Source: SAR202 cluster bacterium
GTDB lineage: Bacteria; Chloroflexota; Dehalococcoidia; SAR202; GCA-002694895
Assembly (NCBI GenBank): GCA_009391605.1
Contig: VFGQ01000021.1
Span: 1 to 11,084 of the forward strand
Direction of reading: 5' to 3'
Length of the DNA stretch: 11,084 nucleotides
A program made the translations under genes and the position numbers. The notes under the pieces are model-generated. The model ran no database searches. It had not been told where the DNA came from and worked only from the letters and a program-made list of their open reading frames with translations. Positions 6,896-11,084 of the stretch are shown here, in pieces (within the stretch, counting starts at the first letter, position 1; the number at the start of each line of letters is the position of its first letter).

Positions 6896-7856
6896 ATCAA
6901 AGAATGATATATTCGTATTATTTGCTCATGCAAATTATCAATTGGATATTGGATTTAAAAAACTTAACCCTCCTCAAAAATCATTTCAGGTATATAACTA
7001 TGATGACCTAATAAATAATATCGAAAACGCAGAAGTATTAGTAATATCTGGTTTATGGCAAAATGAGCTGATTGAAAAGGCAAAAAATTTAAAATATATT
7101 CAGCTTACAGGCGTGGGTTACGATGGTTATGATTTAGATAAATTAAAGAAAAATAATATTAAACTTTGTAATGCAGTAGGTTTAAACAGAATAGTTGTCG
7201 CAGAACACACTATTAGTCTTATATTAGCTCTTTCACGTTTCTTACATATTGCAAGAGATAATCAATTAAAAAAATTTTGGGCTCCGTTTATATCTGATCC
7301 TTTAGAAAGACAATCTGAAATTAATGGTAAAACTGTAGTTATATTTGGTCTTGGAGATATTGGTACTACTATAGCTAAATTTTGTAAAAGTTTTGATATG
7401 AATGTTATTGGTATTAAAAGAAATACAAATATACAATCAGATTATACCGATAAACTTTTACATACTAGTAAACTTCATGAAGCTGTAAAAGAAGCTGACT
7501 TTTTAGTTATAAGCAGTTCTTTAAATGAAGAAACTAATCAAATCATAAACAAAGATGTGTTTAACAATATGAAAGACACTTCATATTTGGTAAATGTTGC
7601 CAGAGGGGGATGTGTAAATGAGCAAGATTTAATTGAAGCATTGAAGAATAATAAAATTAAAGGTGCTGCATTAGATCATTTATCTACAGAACCTCTTGAT
7701 ATAAATAACCCTTTATGGGATTTTGAAAACGTAATAATTACTCCACATACTGCAGGTGAAACTCCAAATTATGAAACAGTAATACCTGAAATATTAATAG
7801 AAAATATTGAACATTTAAAAAATGGTAACGACAATTTACTTCATAGAGTCGTATAA
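6882..7856 (+). CDS. D-isomer-specific 2-hydroxyacid dehydrogenase (2-oxoacid/glyoxylate reductase type)
   Basis: Cytoplasmic oxidoreductase interconverting 2-oxoacids and D-2-hydroxyacids. The 324-residue protein shows the catalytic-domain segment IQLTGVGYDGYD (73-84), the nucleotide-binding motif GLGDIG (156-161), and the three catalytic residues: Arg241 (NVARGG), Glu270 (STEPL) and His289 (PHTAG). The end of strand 2 reads VIGIKRNTN (175-183). It has the basic pair Lys179-Arg180 where NAD-specific members carry an acidic residue, pointing to NADPH use, as in glyoxylate/hydroxypyruvate reductases. It overlaps the CitE-like gene by 14 bases and has its own GGGAG site, so the two are almost certainly co-expressed. 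It could reduce the oxoacid released by that lyase, which is inference. The 3' end overlaps the opposite-strand aldolase gene by 21 bases. Confidence 0.92.
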   Translation: MTKFESKNDIFVLFAHANYQLDIGFKKLNPPQKSFQVYNYDDLINNIENAEVLVISGLWQNELIEKAKNLKYIQLTGVGYDGYDLDKLKKNNIKLCNAVGLNRIVVAEHTISLILALSRFLHIARDNQLKKFWAPFISDPLERQSEINGKTVVIFGLGDIGTTIAKFCKSFDMNVIGIKRNTNIQSDYTDKLLHTSKLHEAVKEADFLVISSSLNEETNQIINKDVFNNMKDTSYLVNVARGGCVNEQDLIEALKNNKIKGAALDHLSTEPLDINNPLWDFENVIITPHTAGETPNYETVIPEILIENIEHLKNGNDNLLHRVV

Positions 7857-8570
7857 GTTATCGAAAGAATTTTTAGTTCCTTCATCTAAGAACTCTAAAT
7901 CAGATCCGTAAGTAAAACATTCTGCACCCTTAGAAACAAATTCTTTAGCTACATCCAAAGATCCTGCAAATAAACCGGGTATTTTATTATTATTTTTACA
8001 AATAGTGATAATTTCTTCCATTTTATCTTTTACTAATTGTGATTTTGGTGGAAAATTTGGTACTTCACCCATTGAAATTGCAAGATCAGAAGGGCCAATC
8101 ATTACCCCGTCCCATCCATCAAGAGTACACATATCAGGTAAATTATTTAAACCTTGTAATGATTCAATTTGAGGAAAAAGGAGTTGTGAAGAATTAGCAT
8201 TTTTAAAATAATTTTCATATGAATGATAATTTTCCCTTAATCTCACTGGTCCCCAACTTCTATTGCCAAGGGGTTTATATCTGGCAGCATTAATACAATT
8301 TTTCAAATCATTCATTGTATTAATCAAAGGAACTACTACACCATCTGCTCCAATATCGTATGCTTTGTTAATATCTGCAAAATTATTATTTGAAACTCTT
8401 ATCCAAATTTTTTTATCTGTGTATGTATAAACAGTTTCAATAACAAAATTTGCAGTTTCCCAGGTAAAAGCTGAATGTTGAAAATCTAATAACATGAAAT
8501 CAAATTTACCTTTGGCAAGGGAAATTATACTATCTTTTGTGGGATTAAGAATTAAGGTTCCTACAATCAT
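7836..8570 (-). CDS. HpcH/HpaI-type class II aldolase
   Basis: Divalent-metal-dependent aldolase of the HpcH/HpaI family. Members reversibly cleave 4-hydroxy-2-oxoacids to pyruvate and an aldehyde, as in homoprotocatechuate or 2-keto-3-deoxy-sugar-acid breakdown. The 244-residue length is near the norm. Residues seen are His32 in DFQHSAF, Arg58 (WIRV), GADGVVVPLIN (74-84), ARYKPLGNRSWGP (96-108), FPQIES (132-137) with Gln134 and metal ligand Glu136, and metal ligand Asp162 (GPSDLA). The usual EH before the catalytic His is QH here, so the substrate may differ from the textbook ones. It is the last gene of the regulator-kinase-aldolase chain: its ATG overlaps the kinase stop as ATGA, with no other strong ribosome site, suggesting coupled translation. 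It converges on the dehydrogenase gene with a 21-base overlap. Confidence 0.88.
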   Translation of the reverse strand: MIVGTLILNPTKDSIISLAKGKFDFMLLDFQHSAFTWETANFVIETVYTYTDKKIWIRVSNNNFADINKAYDIGADGVVVPLINTMNDLKNCINAARYKPLGNRSWGPVRLRENYHSYENYFKNANSSQLLFPQIESLQGLNNLPDMCTLDGWDGVMIGPSDLAISMGEVPNFPPKSQLVKDKMEEIITICKNNNKIPGLFAGSLDVAKEFVSKGAECFTYGSDLEFLDEGTKNSFDNLYDSMK

Positions 8571-9973
8571 AAATTAGTATTAAATTTCTTTATAGATATT
8601 AATACTTCAGTTCCTTTAGATAATTCACTATTAATATTAATAGTACCATTATGAGATTCAATTAAATATTTTACAATAGATAACCCTAATCCACTTCCAC
8701 CAGATTGTCTATTTCTAGATTTATCAGCCCTATAAAATCTGTCAAAAATATATGGTAATTCTTCTTTGGGAATACCCATCCCATTATCTTTAATTTTTAA
8801 TATTAATATATTTTTATTTATTGAAGTATCAAAAGAAATATCTCCACCATCATCAATAGCGAGGATGGAATTATTTAAAATATTAGTTATTATTTGTGTA
8901 AACCTTTGGGGATCATAATTAATTGTTATATCTGAATTTATATTATTTATTATGTTTATATTTTTGCTCTTAGATCTTAATTTAAAATTATTTATTATTT
9001 CAGAAATTTTATGATTAAGATCTAATTCTGAAATATTCAAATTAAGCATTCCAGATTCTGCTAAAGATATAGTACTTAAATCATCTATAATTTTTGATAA
9101 TGTATTCACCTGATAATCAAGAATTTTCAATGTTTCATTATCAGGTTTAATTATTCCATCTGACCATCCTTCAATATATCCTTTCAGATTAGTCATTGGA
9201 GTCCTTAATTCATGGGCAATATCTGCTATCATAATCTTACGTTGTTCATCTAATTTTTGTAATTCAGATGCCATATAATTAAATGCTGTTACTATTTCGC
9301 TTAATTCTCCAGAAACTGACTGGTCAATTCTTTTTGTAAAATCACCTTTACTTAAATATTTTGATGTATTAACAATATTAGTTATTGGATTTAAGGTTCT
9401 CCTGGAAATTATCCATATAAGGGCAATTGAAGTAATTATAGAAAGAATTGCAATAATTGCTGCTGATTTAATAATCTGATTTTTTACATTTACAGGAGGA
9501 TCAACTATTAATAGATCCTCTTGAGTATCAGTAGCAGATATTGCTTGAATTGAAACTAATTTAGGTTGATTTACTTCAACAACCATTCCACCTAATGATG
9601 TAGGAATAATCTTAAATATAGGATTTCGTTTTTTGTTTTGCAAATTATACCCTTTTGATGTGTCAAAAACTTCAATATTATTTTCATCATATAATTTAAT
9701 ATTAGTGCCCGTAATTGTTGCATATTCTATTAATTTTTTTTGAACTTCTCTTAAATTTATAGTTTGGCCATTATTAGTAACTGAATCTAATAATCTTTGA
9801 ATTCTTTCTGATTTAAGTTGATTTAATTCATTTTGAAGTTTCTGAGATTCAATATTAGATACATGTTGTAAATAAACACCTAAAGATAATAAAGTACCTA
9901 CCAAAACCACTGAAAAAGATACAGTAATTTTAAAAACCAAACTATTTAATAATTTAGACAAATTATTCTTCAT
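8567..9973 (-). CDS. Membrane sensor histidine kinase (HAMP, HisKA, HATPase)
   Basis: Two-component sensor kinase that autophosphorylates and passes the phosphate to the adjacent regulator. Numbering from a possible TTG at 9976, the order is: TM1 (about 14-36), an extracytoplasmic sensor region of about 130 residues (37-168), TM2 (about 169-190), a HAMP linker (191-243), HisKA with phospho-acceptor His255 in DIAHELRTP, N-box residues Asn365/Asn369, G1 DNGMGIP (397-403), F-box FDRFYR (411-416) and G2 GGSGLGLS (426-433). I prefer the ATG at 9973 (468 residues) because AGG lies 7 bases before it and only 4 before the TTG. The gene overlaps the regulator upstream by 11 bases and the aldolase downstream by 4. 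The sensor region contains GTNIKLYDENNIEVFD (90-105), a PAS/Cache-like strand pattern, but I cannot name the ligand. Domain architecture is the common BaeS/PhoR-like type. Confidence 0.94.
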   Translation of the reverse strand: MKNNLSKLLNSLVFKITVSFSVVLVGTLLSLGVYLQHVSNIESQKLQNELNQLKSERIQRLLDSVTNNGQTINLREVQKKLIEYATITGTNIKLYDENNIEVFDTSKGYNLQNKKRNPIFKIIPTSLGGMVVEVNQPKLVSIQAISATDTQEDLLIVDPPVNVKNQIIKSAAIIAILSIITSIALIWIISRRTLNPITNIVNTSKYLSKGDFTKRIDQSVSGELSEIVTAFNYMASELQKLDEQRKIMIADIAHELRTPMTNLKGYIEGWSDGIIKPDNETLKILDYQVNTLSKIIDDLSTISLAESGMLNLNISELDLNHKISEIINNFKLRSKSKNINIINNINSDITINYDPQRFTQIITNILNNSILAIDDGGDISFDTSINKNILILKIKDNGMGIPKEELPYIFDRFYRADKSRNRQSGGSGLGLSIVKYLIESHNGTININSELSKGTEVLISIKKFNTNL

Positions 9974-10655
9974 CAATAAGCCTATATCCTAAACCATATA
10001 CAGATTCTATATATTCATAATGATTATCAGCAATTCTAAGTTTTTTACGTAAATTTGCAATATGTGTGTCTATAGTTCTATCAAAGCCATCAAAATCCAT
10101 TCCAAAAGAAGTATCGATAATTTCTTGTCTTGAATAAATTTTACCTGGATATGAACAAAGGTTTTTAAGGATTTCAAATTCTTTTGGTGTCAAATCAATC
10201 TTTTTGTCATTAATTTTAACTTTCTGTAAATCTATATCAATATTTAAATTTTTAATCTGAATAGATTTTCTTTCAGCAAATAAATTTTGTTTTTCTATCC
10301 TTCTAAAAACAGCTTTAACTCGTGAAACTAATTCTCTTGGACTAAAAGGCTTAGTAACATAGTCATCAGCTCCAAGATCTAAACCCTTAACAATATCGAT
10401 TTCTGTTATCCGAGCCGTCAACATAATAACAGGAGTATTAAATTCCAATCTATATTCTTTAATAAATTCTAATCCAGATAATTTTGGTAACATTAGATCC
10501 AATACAATTAAATCATAGGAATTTTCATATGCATTTTCCAACCCGTCTTCCCCATTATGTATAACATTAACGTTCCATTTTTCATTCAAGAAATAAGTAG
10601 AAACTAATTGTGCTACACTTTTATCATCTTCAATTATAAGTATTTTTTTTGTCAT
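9963..10655 (-). CDS. OmpR/PhoB-family response regulator
   Basis: DNA-binding transcription factor activated by phosphorylation from the adjacent histidine kinase. The 230 residues comprise a receiver domain (about 4-118) with acidic pocket Glu9-Asp10-Asp11, phospho-acceptor Asp53 in VLDLMLP, switch Thr80 and Lys102 (TKPF). A winged-helix effector domain follows (about 130-228) with LTPKEFEIL, the recognition-helix region RTIDTHIANLRKKL (193-206) and the terminal YGLGYRL wing. It is complete and typical in every signature position. It is the first gene of a three-gene chain with the kinase and the HpcH/HpaI aldolase, so it probably regulates its own operon and possibly the neighbouring catabolic units. 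The 35 bases upstream contain a GATAAT hexamer on the - strand (10663-10668) that could be a -10 box; no clear Shine-Dalgarno sequence is seen. No repeated operator half-sites were recognised in the short gaps. Confidence 0.95.
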   Translation of the reverse strand: MTKKILIIEDDKSVAQLVSTYFLNEKWNVNVIHNGEDGLENAYENSYDLIVLDLMLPKLSGLEFIKEYRLEFNTPVIMLTARITEIDIVKGLDLGADDYVTKPFSPRELVSRVKAVFRRIEKQNLFAERKSIQIKNLNIDIDLQKVKINDKKIDLTPKEFEILKNLCSYPGKIYSRQEIIDTSFGMDFDGFDRTIDTHIANLRKKLRIADNHYEYIESVYGLGYRLIDEE

Positions 10656-10690
10656 TAATTCTATTATCTATGAAAATAATTAAGAAAGTA
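10656..10690 (-). promoter_or_regulatory. Possible promoter of the two-component/aldolase operon
   Basis: A 35-base gap between the aminotransferase stop and the regulator start is the largest gap in the window. Read on the - strand, GATAAT at 10668-10663 is close to a -10 consensus and lies just upstream of the regulator ATG. No good -35 element is visible and AT content is high, so the call is tentative. Read-through from the aminotransferase gene is equally possible. Confidence 0.25.
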
Positions 10691-11084
10691 TTAAGTGGTT
10701 TCATCTATAAATGACTTTATCCTCTTCATTCCTTCATCTACATCATTCCTATCTAAAGCTCCATATGCTAGACGTATATATGATTTCCATTTTGAACCAA
10801 AAATTGACCCGGGAAGAACTAAAACAGATTTTAAATTAATTAAACTTTTTGAAAATTCCCAGGAATTTATATTATATTTCAGTTCTATAAATGCATAAAA
10901 AGCTCCACCAGTCTGTATCCAGTTTAATTGTGGGATGTTTTCTAAATTTGATATTAAAGATTCCTTTGATGATTTAACTGCATTCAAATTTGTTTCTATA
11001 GCTAGTTGTTCATAATCCAACAAATTAAGCAAAAATTGTTGAGATAAAGAAGATGCACAAATTGATATTGTGTCTTGGATTTTA
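10691..11084 (-). CDS. Class I/II PLP-dependent aminotransferase, C-terminal part; 5' end outside window
   Basis: The C-terminal small domain of a fold-type I aminotransferase. The frame stays open to the window edge: translation upstream of the internal TTG at 11032 continues as KIQDTISICASSLSQQF, so that TTG is not the start. The visible 131 or so residues include the helix with SQQFLLNLLDY, the TGGAFYAFIEL strand, VLVLPGSIFG and YIRLAYG, whose Arg is the conserved ligand of the substrate alpha-carboxylate. This pattern fits the aspartate/alanine/aromatic aminotransferase (COG0436-like) group. The PLP lysine lies outside the window, so completeness and specificity cannot be judged. It reads in the same direction as the response regulator, 35 bases upstream of it. 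Whether it belongs to the same transcript is unknown. Confidence 0.87.
   Translation of the reverse strand, partial: KIQDTISICASSLSQQFLLNLLDYEQLAIETNLNAVKSSKESLISNLENIPQLNWIQTGGAFYAFIELKYNINSWEFSKSLINLKSVLVLPGSIFGSKWKSYIRLAYGALDRNDVDEGMKRIKSFIDETT

Noticed and set aside
6700..6933. Open frame on the - strand across the CitE-like/dehydrogenase overlap
   Set aside because: Hydrophobic-looking only because it is the complement of AT-rich coding sequence; no independent support.
7875..7894. AGTTC/GAACT hairpin after the D-2-hydroxyacid dehydrogenase gene as a terminator
   Set aside because: A 5 bp stem with a 10-base loop and no following T tract; expected by chance in this composition.
10695..10898. 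Open frame on the + strand within the aminotransferase gene
   Set aside because: Antisense to conserved aminotransferase codons, including the RLAYG region; no domain or ribosome site.

Overview
The window is about 70% A+T and almost entirely coding. I count eleven protein genes, nine complete and two cut by the window edges. Only about 85 bases lie between genes, and no gap exceeds 35 bases. I see no tRNA, rRNA, insertion sequence, phage gene or CRISPR array. The packing, AT-richness and metabolic content suggest a streamlined free-living bacterium, probably planktonic. A marine Chloroflexota/SAR202-like lineage would fit, but the sequence here does not prove any taxon and I hold that idea loosely.

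Layout: (1) On the + strand, the C-terminal part of an S9 prolyl-oligopeptidase-type serine peptidase (1-1013) is followed after 9 bases by an aldo/keto reductase (1023-1967). (2) On the - strand, a four-gene operon read from 6025 down to 1958 encodes a CaiC-like acyl/carboxylate-CoA ligase, a flavin-reductase-like FMN protein, a short-chain dehydrogenase and an AcoX/COG3199 NAD-kinase-like protein. The first two junctions are TAATG overlaps. (3) Diverging from the ligase across only 33 bases, a + strand pair encodes a CitE-type lyase/aldolase and a D-2-hydroxyacid dehydrogenase, overlapping by 14 bases. (4) On the - strand, an OmpR/PhoB-type response regulator, a HAMP-type sensor histidine kinase and an HpcH/HpaI-type class II aldolase form an overlapping chain (10655 down to 7836). 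(5) At the right edge is the C-terminal part of a class I/II PLP aminotransferase on the - strand.

Working together (inference): units 2-4 look like a catabolic island for a carboxylic or hydroxy acid. The ligase would activate the acid to a CoA thioester, the SDR would oxidise a hydroxyl group, the CitE-like lyase would cleave a 3-hydroxyacyl-CoA to a 2-oxoacid (or glyoxylate) plus an acyl-CoA, and the D-2-hydroxyacid dehydrogenase would reduce the oxoacid. The HpcH/HpaI aldolase could cleave a second 4-hydroxy-2-oxoacid. The two-component system is physically coupled to that aldolase and is the obvious candidate regulator. The substrate cannot be read from the sequence.
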